From Plantago ovata (Eukaryota; Streptophyta; Magnoliopsida; Lamiales; Plantaginaceae): DNA of 64,000 nucleotides. The notes below the pieces were generated by a model that saw nothing but the letters and a program-made list of their open reading frames with translations, was not told where the DNA came from and did no database searches. Below are positions 45,363-58,055 of this stretch, one piece after another (the first letter of the stretch is position 1; every line of letters begins with the position of its first letter). Where the stretch lies: assembly GCA_028274465.1 (NCBI GenBank), contig CM051456.1, positions 13,419,745 through 13,483,744 on the forward strand, given 5' to 3'. The position numbers were made by a program, and so were the translations under genes.

Positions 45363-45441
45363 TAACTCCGTCACCGCCATGGATCGAACCATGCACCCCA
45401 CATTTCACTGTTCCAATTCCTTACCACTGTACCACCTTATG
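45363..45441 (-). mobile_element. tRNA-derived SINE-like element head
   Basis: On the minus strand it starts TCATAAGGTGGTACAGTGGTAAGG (A-box-like) and carries GGTTCGATCC (B box, complement of 45381-45390). The first bases, CATAAGGTGGT, match the SINE-like copy at 26770, so they may belong to one family. The body beyond the B box is not delimited. Confidence 0.5.
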
Positions 45442-47792
45442 ACTCTCTTCCTCCCAAACATTTGTACCTACCTAACGGCTAACGTATCTTTAGATAATTA
45501 CGTTTAGATCATGTAACTTGACGTAATTTATCAAGGACAAGTTGTCAATTTTGCTGAGTATTTGTTATTATCTCTATGATTTCAAAGATCTCGGATCATT
45601 TGTAGTTCAGAACAATTTAAGATTTAAGAGACTATGAGTGCGTGGCTGGTTACACGAAAAAATACGGGTAGAAGGCAGTATCTTGGTGGGCAAAAAAGTG
45701 CAGAGAGGAGATTTTTTGTAGGCTAAGAGAACACAATGTTTTTTCTTTTTTTTTTTTTTCTTTTTCCGATGGTCTCCATATTAATAAGAAAAAAATTAAA
45801 AAAAGTGTCTATATGACTATATGTTTAACCGTTTTGTTTCGATGAAGTTCTATTATTGTTTGTTCGTTGTATATGTTTTCGAGCATTTTTTATATTGTCA
45901 TATTAATAAAATCGAATTCTTAACCGTTAAAAAATTAATAATAATTAAAAAATGACTATATGTTTAACAAGAATTGATGATTGGCCGAGTACGTATCATA
46001 ATTGGTTTCTGGAATGAGAATCCCTATGCTGGAGGTTTACTAATTAAAATTCTTTCACAAATTAATTACTAAATGTTGTCTTGTTTAAAAAAATCCTATT
46101 GGACTGTACAACCGCAGAGCTTAACGCACTGTGATTTTCATGTGACTTGAGCCTTTTTGCCTTTTTCTGTAACAGAGCTACAGTATGAGCCATTTGTGAA
46201 ACTGAAACCACCTTCTTCCTTTTTTCCTTTTCAATTTTCTAATAATTTATTTTTGGCTTTGTTTAAGTAAGGTTCAATTTTTCTCAAAATCGAATGTGAT
46301 ATAGCCTCGAATGAACCCATTTGTTTCCCGGTTAGAGGCTCACTAGTTTCAGAATTCAGATGATCTACCATGAACAGTCCAAGTTCCAAAATTATGATTA
46401 GTTTTTTAGTAGTTCACTGTAATGTATTTTATCAAGCATTCTGCATATAAATGGATACCAACAGTAATCATAAATACACGGGTATGGATGTTATTTTCTT
46501 TTATTACCGAGCTTACGTGTATTTGAAGATTGAACGTGAAAGTGTGAAACAGTTAGTGAAATAATTTATTTACTACGCGTCACTAGTATGAAAAAAAATG
46601 GTACCATCTCTTTATCATTACCATGCACTGCTATTAGGCATGATTATTGGTGATGAGATGAGGTAACATGGTACCTTCGAAGTAGAGACATAACTCTCAC
46701 CCTGGGCCGGGGCCGTGTAACGATTACCTCGGACACTCAACTGGTCTGAGACCGTTGCTAGCGTGTGTAGAGCTCTGACATTCGTACTAAGACTTCACAG
46801 AAGAGCATGAATAATCATGACCACAAGAACAAGTCGAGGAGCGGTAATCATGACAATTGGACGATCAACTACTAGTACCATCAATTGAGTGTTGATTAGG
46901 TTTAACTAAGAATACTCCATTCTTATAAATACCGGGCTTGGTCAATTATCAGGCAAATTCTCTTGAACGTTCTCCCTCTCAAAACTTATTATCTTCAAAT
47001 CATATATAATCGAACTTCAACTTGATCGAGATAGGTTAGATTTATCTTCTAACACAACCACCAGGCTTATCATATTTGTATGTTCTCACTTATTATAAAT
47101 CACTTACAGACTACAAATGGCTTAGGCTCTAACTAATCTTGGATACGAAATTTGAGGGGTTAATTCTGTTCTCGTCAATTAGGAACCAATATATTTCTTG
47201 ATTCACTACTACTCCGTAGTGTATATAACAAACATAAATATTGTAAGCTAATGCAAGCAAAAGACAATTGCATTATGCAAGGCTGTTCAGTCGGGGAAAA
47301 GTTAAACAAAAACATCACGCATTCACAATGTCAAGTTACTCTACTTACTTTTCTCCAAGGTTAAAAAAAAAAATTACTACATTCTAAATTGGATTTATCA
47401 TTTTTTTTTTTAAATAATCGACAACAGAAAGTGAGTTACAATGTATTACAATTGATACCACATCTTTTCCATGGTTTCGTTAATAAAGCACACTTTAAGG
47501 TAGAAATTCAATTTTGATCACCACATCATTAGTATATCTAATTCTTCTGGATTTATAATGCGTATATAATTAAATACATAATTAATTAGCACTCATTCCG
47601 TTCTAATGAATTTACTATATTTCTTTTTTATATGATTTTTAATAAGTATGTTTAAATATATATTTGAGTGTTGAGTTCCATAATAAACTAGTACGGTAGA
47701 CGGTAGTAATAAGAAAACATGAAAAAAAATAAATGGAACAAATAATAAACTGGGGAGGATAGTCTCTCGTATTTACATTTGACACAACAATC
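45442..47792. other. Gene-poor region
   Basis: No gene found. Around 46680-47100 a GC-richer stretch with TATAAATACCGGGC at about 46925 looks like a promoter or old LTR, but no paired LTR or coding domain is present. Confidence 0.4.
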
Positions 47793-47808
47793 AACTCTAC
47801 CGGTGTCA
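47793..47808 (+). repeat. Target-site duplication, left copy
   Basis: AACTCTACCGGTGTCA, identical to 48730-48745. Confidence 0.9.
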
Positions 47809-47810
47809 AA

Positions 47811-48062
47811 TTTGATGATTCTTACCGAGTCATGGAATTCTTAAATGGAGATAAATGCTGGAATGGCCCAGACAGAAGCCTAAAGGTAAGGTTGAGGTGT
47901 GGTTTGAAAAATGAAGTTGCAGATGTTGATGAACCTAGCCGTTGCGAATACGCGGCGCTTTTATCCACTCCTGCTCTGTGTTTGGAATCTAAACTGAAGG
48001 AGTTGCAAGAAAAACTAGAGAAGTTGAACACAGAGATACCCCAGGGTCACGATGAGCTTTAG
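47811..48062 (+). pseudogene. Glucosidase 2 subunit beta, C-terminal retro-fragment
   Basis: 83 codons plus stop, uninterrupted: [20 protein letters not shown], then [28 protein letters not shown], a short coiled coil ([14 protein letters not shown]) and the ER-retention end QGHDEL. This is the PRKCSH/MRH domain of the ER glucosidase II regulatory subunit, which helps trim glucose from N-glycans. The conserved Cys and the HDEL end are intact, but about 85% of the protein and any promoter are missing. A start at the internal Met would lack a signal peptide, so no functional product is expected. Confidence 0.88.
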
Positions 48063-48289
48063 ATACGAGGCTGAACACATTTTTGTCTTTTAATTTTCCG
48101 CCTATAGAGAAAAACAAAGAGGGAGTAAAGACTAAAGACTATCTTCAACTAAGTCGGAGAGATAACATAAACCAGTCATCAGCACTGTGTTTGTCAATCT
48201 TCCCTTCATAGGTATAATGGTGTGACAGAAGGTGAAATGGATTGGATGTAATTGTTGTTGTAGAACAAGCGGGAACAGATTAAAAGAAC

Positions 48290-48572
48290 AACGAATTAAC
48301 GAGGTCTAAAGGAGCACGAGAATCAGCCGGGTCCGGGTCAGATGTCTTGATGGGTGAATCAAGTAGCATGGCAGCACAGAGAGTTAGTCCGAGACATTGA
48401 GGAAGCCAGGAGGAACAAAAACGTGGTAGTACATTTTGTCTATTGGGAAAGAAATGGTGTAGCAGATCATTTAGCAAAAAAAGGAAGTGAACTGGGCAAG
48501 ACTCGACGGGCGAATTTTCAAGACTCATCAGCCGGTCGTGTTAATTGCATTTCGGACTTTATTAAATTTTAG
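48290..48572 (+). pseudogene. LINE RNase H domain fragment
   Basis: WVNQVAWQHRELVRDIEEAR, then VVVHFVYWERNGVADHLAKK, is the C-terminal half of a plant LINE RNase H domain (the R-x-N-x-x-AD-x-LAK motif is clear). A stop precedes WVNQ, so it is broken. It lies inside the chimeric insertion. Confidence 0.85.
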
Positions 48573-48729
48573 AACCGTCTATGTATTTTAAAGACAATTG
48601 CCCTGCGTGGCTTTCGAACTTATTTTTCGCTGACTTGAACAATATAGTGTACAGATCTGTTTACCAAAACAGATCTACCTTACTTAATTCGTAGTTAATA
48701 AATGACCGTTTCCTTAAAAAAGAAAAAAA

Positions 48730-48745
48730 AACTCTACCGGTGTCA
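48730..48745 (+). repeat. Target-site duplication, right copy
   Basis: AACTCTACCGGTGTCA directly after the A-rich tail; its first A could also belong to the tail. Confidence 0.9.
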
Positions 48746-49026
48746 CAGACTCACAAGTGAAGTGCCAACAATAACTAGAGGTACTACTCTGTAGTTTGTA
48801 GTCTATTCTGTATACCTTATTTCTGTTTTTAAAAGGAATTTTAAACAATAAAACAAATGTTAAAATTTGTTTTCTACAGCATAATAATATATTAGCATGA
48901 AATGACACTCATACCCTCAATTCCACTCATAAAAACCCAACCAGTCCCGTTCACTTTGAAACAAAAAAATCTCAGACAGTATCACAGTCTCTCTGTTTTC
49001 CTTCAAAAACCAAAAGTTCAACTCCA

Positions 49027-49982
49027 ATGGACTATTTCTTAACAGATTACTCCGAATTCTCGCCTCTAGAGAATCTAATCGTCACCGATAACGGAAACGG
49101 CGCCAACAACTTCACGGTTGATGATTTACTCGACCTCTCCAAAGATGACGAGCCCATGACCGACGCATTTTTCGACAACTTGGCCGTCAATTCCGACGGA
49201 TCCTCCACCGTCACCGCAGTTGACAGCTGCAATTCCTCCGTCTCCGGCGGTGATGGCAGCCAGTTTAACGGCAACCTCAGCTGCAGCAGCTTTAATGACA
49301 ACCAGTTCTCCGGCAACGAACTCTGTGTTCCGGTAAATAATTAATTTTACTCAGCATGTAAAATTAATTATTTTACGGCATTAATAATTTTGGCATTATC
49401 AATAAATTGAAATTTGACAATATTAACTTTTGTTGTTAACAGTATGATGATTTGGCGGAACTGGAATGGCTTTCGAATTTCGTGGAAGAATCATTCTCAA
49501 ACGACGACGTTCATCACTTCATCCCCACGGCCGCCAACGCGTACTCCCCCTCCTCAGCCTCCGGCTCGCCCGCATTTTTCCCGGCAGAGGTATCGGTCCC
49601 GGGAAAAGCACGTAGCAAGCTGTCACGTGCACCTCCACGCGACTGGTCCTCACGCCTCCTCCTCCTGTCCCCGTTCTCATCGAAAACGGGCCCCGCGAAG
49701 AAAAAGGAGGCAATGGAATCAACAGGACGAAAATGCCTCCACTGCGGTTCGGACAAGACGCCACAGTGGAGAAGTGGGCCAATGGGACCGAAAACATTGT
49801 GCAATGCTTGTGGTGTCCGTTTCAAGTCGGGTCGGTTAGTGCCCGAGTACCGACCAGCGGCTAGCCCGTCCTTTATTTCGAGCAAGCACTCGAATTCGCA
49901 CCGTAAGGTGATGGAGTTGCGGAGGCAAAAGAGTTCCAACAACATCAGCACCAACAGTTGTTGGGTCAAGTTTCGGTTTTAA
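49027..49982 (+). CDS. GATA transcription factor (GATA9/12-like)
   Basis: Two exons, 49027-49332 and 49443-49982, join in phase 0 to a 281-residue protein. The N-terminus carries the acidic [10 protein letters not shown] motif and exon 2 opens with [18 protein letters not shown], both usual in subfamily I plant GATA factors. Then come [14 protein letters not shown], a basic, possibly nuclear-targeting stretch, and one type-IV zinc finger C-x2-C-x18-C-x2-C (CLHCGS...CNACGV, residues ~205-230) followed by [14 protein letters not shown] and [14 protein letters not shown]. It should bind WGATAR sites in the nucleus; relatives act in light and growth control, but the target genes cannot be read from here. 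Start chosen as the only in-frame ATG before the conserved acidic motif. Confidence 0.95.
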
Positions 49983-52900
49983 CGGCTGTGATGATCGGTT
50001 CATGATTCATCCCCGTGGTAGCTTTAACGCTCCGGATTACCGCCACATGATGTAGTGTTTCGTACTAATTCTAGTCTTTAAGTCGATCATAACACAATTT
50101 TTCCAATTTCATTTTTTTAGATATTTGAATTTGAATAGAGGTGGAGGGAGATGATTGTCAAGTTAAGTTATACAAGTTGTAATGCATCTTATTTCAAACA
50201 TTATCAATTTTTCATTAGTTTTTTCTCTTTCCCATAATTCCACTCTTTTTAGTAGATTTAGTTATTTGTAGTTCAATGAAATCAAATGTTTTAGTAATGA
50301 GTAGTGAGTCAACTTTTGGTGCAAAAGTGAAAGGGGATGTGGATTACAATTGGCTTGTATGCAAAGTAAAGTGAAAGGTAAATTCGGAAAGCAAAAATGG
50401 AGTATAAAAGTAAAAATTTCAAAGTGTTGGTGAAGAAACATCGGCTGGAAAAAGGGTCACAATCATGGGAATGGGTGCAGAAAATAAATTAGGATTGATT
50501 TCATGAATTAAGAAGCCTTCAAAATTCATGGGGCATGGTACGCATGACTTGTGGGGAGATAGTGTGTAATTAACCCTTGAAAGTTAGGGCACCTGCACAT
50601 GGCGGGACTCATGCCCCCAACTAAATTCCACCCTTCTTCATCAATATTGCTGTCACTTACACATTACAACTACCATTAAAGTAGTATGGTCCGAATATAT
50701 GAGCCACACACATGATAAATATCCCACACAAATACAACCATTAAAACTCAAAATGGTACTAGTAGTCTAGTACTAATAGCTAGAGTCATTATTGTTGAGA
50801 AAAGATTAGGACTAGCTAGCTTCCTATGCCACAAAAGTTTAAGCACTAAAATTTTCTCTCTAATAATCGAATCCCACGAGAGTTGTGTATTTTGATTTTT
50901 TTACCCTGTTGTGTTTTGACCTGTTAGCTCAAGAATGATTATATTTTTTAAATAACAATTTTTTTTGTTACTCAATAAACAAGGTATACAATTAGTACAA
51001 TAAAGAGTGTACGATGTGCATATAAAGTTTGAGAATGATAATCATCGTAGTCTGTAGGAAACAGAATAGGTAGTTTGCTTTTTCCAGATGCTACGTACGT
51101 ATAACTAATTGAGAGAGTTTACGTACATATGGTCCTAATCAATAAGCACGGGCGCTAATCTTCAAGATTATGCTCCCTCATTGGTTCAATAACAACCATC
51201 AAATAGTTAGAAATATAGTTTGATGCAATAATTTGCAAAATGGTCATATGGCCGCCCTACAAAAACATAGATTTCAGGGATATGGTCAACGTGTAGTGAA
51301 CCCAAACTTAAGGTTTGAGAACCTATATACAACCTATAATTTCTTAACCTATAAGTACTCCTTACAAGTATCCTCCGTATATGTAGTGAAATTAGCATAT
51401 AATGTATGAATATAATCCATTCTATACTCTAAAGTCTAAATTAAGGGTTGTCTTTCTGATTTTAATACTCCAATTAACCAATTGGGGTACTAATCAAAAT
51501 TAGTTGATCGGAGGCACAAACAAGACGATGGTGAACATATACCATTTGTACAATATCCGACCTTTTTGCTGACTCGGTTAAAAAATTATGCCGACATAGA
51601 GATAGAAGGAGCAAGGAAAGGAATAGTCCGATCCTTGGAATGAAATGAAACGTACCTGCAAGTACAATGTATAGGGCACATAGGAAAGGGATAAGTATAC
51701 AGTATTGTAATTGAATACTCAATTGAATAAGTAAGGAGTAGCAATACTGTAGCAGTAGTGTGTCCGTTGCATTATAATGATCATTTCAGAAAGGAGAAGA
51801 AGACTGGGCACGTGTAGTTGGGTAGAAGAGCACATGGATATATGTGAGGAGCATTACTCTTTGTTTGTTTCAGAGTTGATAATAATAACGAGTGTATAAC
51901 CTCACCATAAATTCTCTACATTCCAATTTGTTATTGACGTTTTAAAAAATCTATTAATTAATTAAAAATACATTGTGAAAATAACTAAGAAACTTATATG
52001 ATCAAATTATATATACTCCTATAATATGATATTTTAATTATTTCTTTGATATAATAAAACAGATAGCATGTAATCAAACATATTTTTAAAAATGAATATA
52101 CAAACTTTATCGGGTGACATAATTAGTGCTATTATACGAATTGAGACTTATCATGTACTACTTGTTAGTTCGGTTCATTAAACCTTATCGAGCGAGTCGA
52201 GTTCGAACCTAGGTTTAGACTCGTTTCTTTAACAAGCCGAGCCAAGTTAGATTCGATAAATATTCAGCTCAGTTCAACATGCCTACATGAACTTCATACT
52301 ATATACATTATACTATAGTTTATATTTTCAAGTCCATTAGTTCATTTTTAAATTATTTATGCTTGAATTTTATCATATGACATCTTAATTTGATAATGTG
52401 TAGTCTTATATTCTCTAATATTAACGACTTATTACACCATTTACAATTTCTTTTTGTGTGTAATTTGTCATGAGCTTTCTTATCGAGCCTTAGACTTAGC
52501 TTGAATGTTATTCTGAGTCTGAGCCGAAACTAGACAGAATAGTATCATAGACTAATAGAGTAATTAGATTAAAATAAGTATAGTTTGTTGCAGGGGTGGT
52601 CTCTGGGCAGGGCAGGAGGGTGGGTGATTGATGACAGAGAAGTAGTGTGGTCGATGCCTTGGGATCTTTCCATGTTATTTGGTAACCGATCCTAATTATT
52701 CCTGTCTCCTTTTCCTCGTAGCTTTAATTTACTGCTGCTTCTCCTTATTGCACCGCTCACTCTTTTCTACTTCCTCCACATAGTAATAATAATTATTGGG
52801 CCAAGATATTTCTAACTACCTAGCTTCCTGCATAATTTTATAATATGATAAAATATAATATGGATATATAGAGACAAATATCTGAAAGTATTATAAAGCG

Positions 52901-54316
52901 TTACATGTATGTACATCTTAATAACACCCAAGTTTCAACTTCTGATATCGATGTTTGTCCTATGAGTTATAAGGGTTGTCTTCAACAACTTGCACCATTC
53001 TTTTCTATCATGGATTGATCACTTGCAACACCAATTTCCCAGAATAAGTCAAACTGATCAATCACATAGTACTGGCCACTGGGAGTAGCAACTACTAGCA
53101 ACTAGCAACATTCTATTTATGTGGCACTTATGTTATGTGCCACTCGGGTGTCACTAATTTAAAAATCGTAAGTTCATGGCAATTTAGGGTCTGAATATTT
53201 ACGATATAATTTTATTAAATATGTAATTATTATGGTTTGGAATTAATTTATGGTCAAATTAAAAAAAATGTTAATCAAGAAATGTCAAAACGGAATAGTA
53301 TTATTGGAACGAAAGAAGTAATATATATATAAGGACACTTTGGAGCGTGTCGTCTTCATGAGCCAACTGCTGAACTGCACCAGATTGTTTGTCTTTCTTT
53401 TTCAGGGGCAACATTCGATCAAGATCTGACATATGTATCGCTTGTGATGAGATTTCTCCTCGCTCCACAACGTGGTTAAGTATTTACAGTTTATGTAATA
53501 CGGATGGAAACGAAAAGGATACGATAAAATAAATTCAAAACACGTGAATTTGATCGTTTGAACTAAGAATTAAGACAACAAGGAAGAACCTTCAGAATCC
53601 CAAGTAAGACACGTCTAAGTGTTTTATAAATTCATCAATAATCAAAATTGTGTTACAAATGACAAAGACTAAATTAACATATAAATAATGACTAACATAA
53701 ACCCTAATGGACTTGAACGCCTAACTCATCAAAAGACTTCAAAACAAAGCCCAATAGTAAAACAAACTTCAAACCATATTTTCTAAACTACAACGTTTCA
53801 CTGTTTTAAATTCGTCTCTGAGGACCGCCTAAGAAGAGTTAACCCGGGTCATCTACTACTGCTACTGCTACGATTAGCTATTTTATGACGTCATTAGTTA
53901 GAAATTAAAATTGTTATAGGGTAAATTTGTGTCATGGGACAAATTTGGGTCAACTAACAAAACTAGCCAACAGAGTGATTGAACAAAATCATCAAGTCAT
54001 CATTTTTGTTATGGGCCGTAATGGAGTGGGGCAGTAAACAAGATAGGCCTACGCACCTCATTGGACCATAAATATTCTGCGAACAAATTGATGGATAGTG
54101 TGAAAGTTCGTACTTCTACCTGGTGTGTGTTCGCAAATTTTTGCGTGACGAAATCTATCAAACACTAGAAATTTTATTACATCAACTTTAATCTATTTAA
54201 AAAAAAATTGAAATTCCAAACACTATGACTTTGCTTAAGATCACTATGGTTCAACTTCCAGCTAATTATTCTGCAAATTAAAATCATTTAAAAACATTTG
54301 TGAACACACACTTCAT
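49983..54316. other. Gene-poor region
   Basis: The GATA 3' UTR lies at the left. The rest is AT-rich DNA with no coding frame, RNA gene or bounded element that I can support. Confidence 0.5.
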
Positions 54317-54330
54317 ATAGATTATGTGTC
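54317..54330. repeat. LINE target-site duplication, left copy
   Basis: ATAGATTATGTGTC, identical to 57242-57255. Confidence 0.9.
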
Positions 54331-55431
54331 TTTTTTTTTTTAAACGGCTAAAAACTTTTATTAAAAAGCGAGTATAAGAAATGCTCAAACACTTACAACG
54401 GAAATACTCGGAACACGCTCCGGATCTTACTATTTCGAACCAAGGGAAACTAACCATCCTTTACAAAGCAAGGAGTCACACATCAAGGAACTCAAAACTA
54501 CACCCTAACTCAAACTAGGCAACTCCACTGCCTACCACCCGCACACACCAAAATGTCAAATCCAACCAAGAAACACCATCAAAGCTCGCCATAGTACCAA
54601 CCCGTCAAGTCCATGTCAAAGCTACCCCTAGCCAACCTCCTACACCTTATGCCCTTACGGACAAGTGACAAGAAATTTAAAGATGTGATCCGGGGTAGCG
54701 CCCCAACCAACCTCCTACACCCTATGTCCTTACGTACAAGTGGCAAGAAATTTAAAGATGTGGTCCGGGTGAGCAACAAAGAAAGCAAAGATAGTTAGTA
54801 AAAAAAGGAACACCGGTGCAAGGTTTCTCCAACACGAGAGAGGAGAAGAAGTCCCCAATAGCTTTAAAAGTCAGATTTTTACTTAGAGAAGAGATAAAGA
54901 AATCCTTGTCCAAGTTGACTTAAGCCGTAAGAGATAAAGAGGAGATATGACGAATACCCCGAGAACTTTTCAAGTCGGGTTTGTACCTTGAATAGGAAGC
55001 CTAATCAAGTTGACTCTAAACTTTGAAAGATATCCTCCACACACCTCAACCTCTACTCCCTCAAAACCGCTCCATCAAGTCAAGTACCTACACGACCAAA
55101 ACAAACACCAAATGAAAGCGTTAAAGATTAGTGAAATATCTCCAACCCCTCCACAAATGTTCCCTTGGTTGAATCCGCCACCTAGAAATCAAACACATGG
55201 AATAAACAAGTTAGTGGCACGCCAAACTTCCCTTGAACAACCTCCGTTTGCCTCTCTTTCCCCAACTCAACACAAGCAAAGGTAAGGTTCCATGAACCAA
55301 GATCCAATTGAATCGTGAATCTTTAGTTTATCCCTTCCCTTCAACCAAAGTGAACTATGCAATTTCACCTTCTCCACTACTTGCCAAGGATTAAGGCTTT
55401 CCCCTTTGAATAAAGCTCCGTTCCCTGCCAA

Positions 55432-56007
55432 TCAAAGATTCCATAATGTGGCATGCCAAATCAATTGCCATTCTTCTTTCAACCCTCTTGGTGCACTCCC
55501 TTCATGTCCTTGAAGGCTCTCCGCTAAATTATCTCCTAAGGGATAATGTACTCTTAGCCGACCACAAATGATGCTCCACACCTTTTTAGCAAACTCACAA
55601 CCTCCCAAGATATGCCAAGTGGTCTCATCCGCCACCCCACACCACTTGCATGGTCGTTCCGTTTCACTAATGAACACGCCTCTTCTTTCCAAGTTCACTC
55701 TTGTGGGAAGTCTATCTTGTAGCGCTCTCCAAACGAAGACATTGACCTTTAAGGGAGTCAACTTGCACCACATTTCCTTCGCCCACCTTTCTAAAACCAC
55801 ATCTTCCTCAAAATCATGAACCACTCGGTACCCCTCTTTTGTTGAGTACACCCCATCTTTGCTTGTAGTCCATTTCCACGTATCCTCCAATCCAACTCCT
55901 CTAGTGGATGCTTCCACTAGTAGCTTTAATCTGTCTTCCTCTTCTTTTCCCAAACAAATAAATCTCTCATCCACTCTCCTTGTAACATAGCTCTTCCATC
56001 CAACCAC
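55432..56007 (-). pseudogene. LINE zf-RVT region
   Basis: 192-codon frame with MWCKLTPLKVNVFVWRAL, RLPTRVNLERRG and CKWCGVADETTWHILGGCEF, the zinc-binding-in-reverse-transcriptase motif. Part of the LINE at 54331-57241. Confidence 0.9.
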
Positions 56008-56493
56008 CTCACTCTCTCCCCCACCCTACAATCTTTCACTTTATCCAAATTGAATAGTCTAGGAAAGGTCTCCTTCAATGCTCCGTCTTTCCTCCCCATC
56101 TATCTTTCCAAAACAAAGTCTTTGCTCCATCCCCCACTACCTTTTGACAACCCTTCTCGAACCACTCCTTTGTTCCTATGACACAAACCAAGTTCCTCCA
56201 TCAATCCGACCATTTTAGTATCCTATTCCCTTTGGTAATAAGATCTACGTTCTCTCTCCAAGAACCATATTTTGATTCTAGAACCTTCACCCAAAGTTCA
56301 TTTCCTCCTTGTAGAATTCTCCAACACCATCTTCCTAGAAGGGCAAGATTAAATGCTTTCAAATCCTTGACTCCAAGTCTTCCCTTAACCTTTGGTCTAC
56401 AAACTTCCTTCCAAGCAACCCAAGAAATTTTCCTTTTCTCCTTATGCAAGTCCCCTCCCCAAAGAAACCTTCTTTGAAGACTTTTTAACTCAT

Positions 56494-56934
56494 TCAAGAT
56501 CCCAACCGGCGCTTTGAAAAAAGAAAGATAGTAGACCGGAAGAGCCCCAAGCACCGCATTGATTCCGAGAGATAAATATTATTCTCCAAGAGCCCTAACC
56601 TCCTCGTGAATTTTCCTTTCATCTCATTCCACATTCTTTTATCTCTAGCTAACCCCCCGATTGGAAGTCCCAAATACATGAAAGGTGTAACCTCAACCTT
56701 GCACCCTAGTAGATTTTCCCAATGTTCAAGTGTTGCCTCTTGAACTCCCACTCCAATTAGTCGGCTCTTTTGGAAGTTGATCTTTAGACCCGAGATCAAC
56801 TCAAAACTTCTCAAGATCCTTTTTATTGCAATCACATTCTCCACACTCGCCTCCCCAAGAATAAGTGAGTCGTTCGCGAATTGTAAAAGAGAACAAGGCA
56901 CCTTGTCTTTCCCAACTAGCACCGGTTTGAACAC
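56494..56934 (-). pseudogene. LINE reverse transcriptase core, inactive
   Basis: 147-codon frame with LQFANDSLILGEAS where active elements have FADD: the first catalytic Asp is Asn here. LISGLKINFQKSRLIGVGV and FMYLGLPIGG follow. A further piece of the thumb is at 56201-56554 in another frame. Confidence 0.9.
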
Positions 56935-57241
56935 CCCTCATCACATGCTTTCCTAATCATCCTACTAAGATACTCTGCCATTACCAAGTAGAGAAAAGGA
57001 GAGAGGGGGTCTACTTGTCGCAAGCCCCTTTGGAGATTAAACTCCTTTGTTGGACTTTCATTTACAAGGATTGAAGTAGAAACCGTCGGACACACACTCT
57101 TTAATCCACCGTATCACCTATCCCCGAAATCCAACCTCTTCAACATGCTAAAAGCGCTTCCCAACTCACGGAATCGTAAGCCTTTTCAAAATCAATCTTG
57201 ATAAGAAAGATCTCCTTCTTCCTCTTCCTCGTCTCTTCCTC

Positions 57242-57255
57242 ATAGATTATGTGTC
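57242..57255. repeat. LINE target-site duplication, right copy
   Basis: ATAGATTATGTGTC at the 5' truncation point of the LINE. Confidence 0.9.
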
Positions 57256-58055
57256 AATCCTAAACTCTTTCGGGGGGAAAGTTTCATCCACAAATATTTT
57301 TGGCATTTTTTAGATGCGAGAGGGGTAATCATGCCATATCATGATTACACTAGCACATCACCAAATTTTGTAGGGAAAAAAAATAAAAATACTGTTACCA
57401 TAAACATTATGGAAACCAGACTAACTACTGTAATACTTCTAGTTCTAACATCAGAGGCTCAGAGCATATGATTTAATTCTGATTTCTTTTGAGATTCAAG
57501 AAGTTTCTCGAAGTTTTCTTTTGAACTTTATATTTGCAAAGGTTTGGCTCTAAACTAGGCTTGTGGGTTGTGTAAACAAACGGTCCCAAAATCATCCTAA
57601 ATCGTCTCTAAGCGTCTCGATCTAGACTAGCTAATTCACTACCGGAGTGTACCGGTAATTAAGTTTGGAAACAAAGTGAATTAAAAGCTGCAAGTCTGTT
57701 ACACGTGAAAATATGGATTGAGAAGTTCGATCGTTCACGAGTAGAATTGAATCAGATAGCATTAATGAAAGCAGTGTGCATGCATGAGTGAACTAGACTA
57801 GAGGCAGTGATGTAAACACTTCTCTCCACCTCCAATTCCTATTCAAAAGTCTTATCATCCGTGAGTCTAGCTAGTAGCTGCTGCTGGTAAAAATAAAAAG
57901 TTTCAATCAACTCCTTCTATACACATTATATATATTTCTCTACATACACATATATACGTACACAACTTAATTTAGTACCCTGTAACGTTCCGAGTTCAAC
58001 TTGTCTCTTCTTCTTTAGATGAAATTGAAACACACTGCCTTCTGCTGCATTGGCC
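57256..58055. other. Intergenic upstream of the 58-kb gene
   Basis: No gene seen; includes the likely promoter and 5' UTR of the gene starting at 58056. Confidence 0.5.

Larger units (their letters stand above)
47809..48729 (+). mobile_element. Chimeric retro-insertion: glucosidase II beta 3' end fused to LINE tail
   Basis: A 921-bp insertion bounded by a 16-bp direct repeat and ending in an A-rich tail (TTAAAAAAGAAAAAAAA). Its left part is the in-frame C-terminal end and apparent 3' UTR of a glucosidase II beta subunit (47811-~48250). Its right part is a LINE RNase H end (about 48290-48572) plus LINE-like 3' UTR. All parts are on the same strand. One duplication enclosing both implies that they were inserted together as one reverse-transcribed RNA. 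The chimeric junction is somewhere in 48250-48290. Confidence 0.8.
54331..57241 (-). mobile_element. 5'-truncated LINE (L1-type) retrotransposon
   Basis: A 2911-bp minus-strand element with its poly(A) at 54331-54341 (T-run on +), flanked by 14-bp direct repeats. From its 5' side it encodes the palm of reverse transcriptase (IDFEKAYDSVSWE-like at about 57180-57220), the FxDD-box region, the thumb and the zf-RVT region, followed by about 1.1 kb of 3' sequence. It is broken by several frameshifts and starts inside the RT domain, so endonuclease and ORF1 are absent. Confidence 0.93.

Noticed and set aside
46680-47100. Possible solo LTR
   Set aside because: Promoter-like TATAAATACC and GC shift only; no paired repeat, TG...CA ends or target-site duplication found.
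49514-49969. 151-codon frame antisense to GATA exon 2
   Set aside because: GC-rich exon shadow; the plus strand carries the zinc finger.
51474-51722. 82-codon minus-strand frame with hydrophobic stretch
   Set aside because: No splice partners, no family resemblance, AT-rich composition; likely chance.
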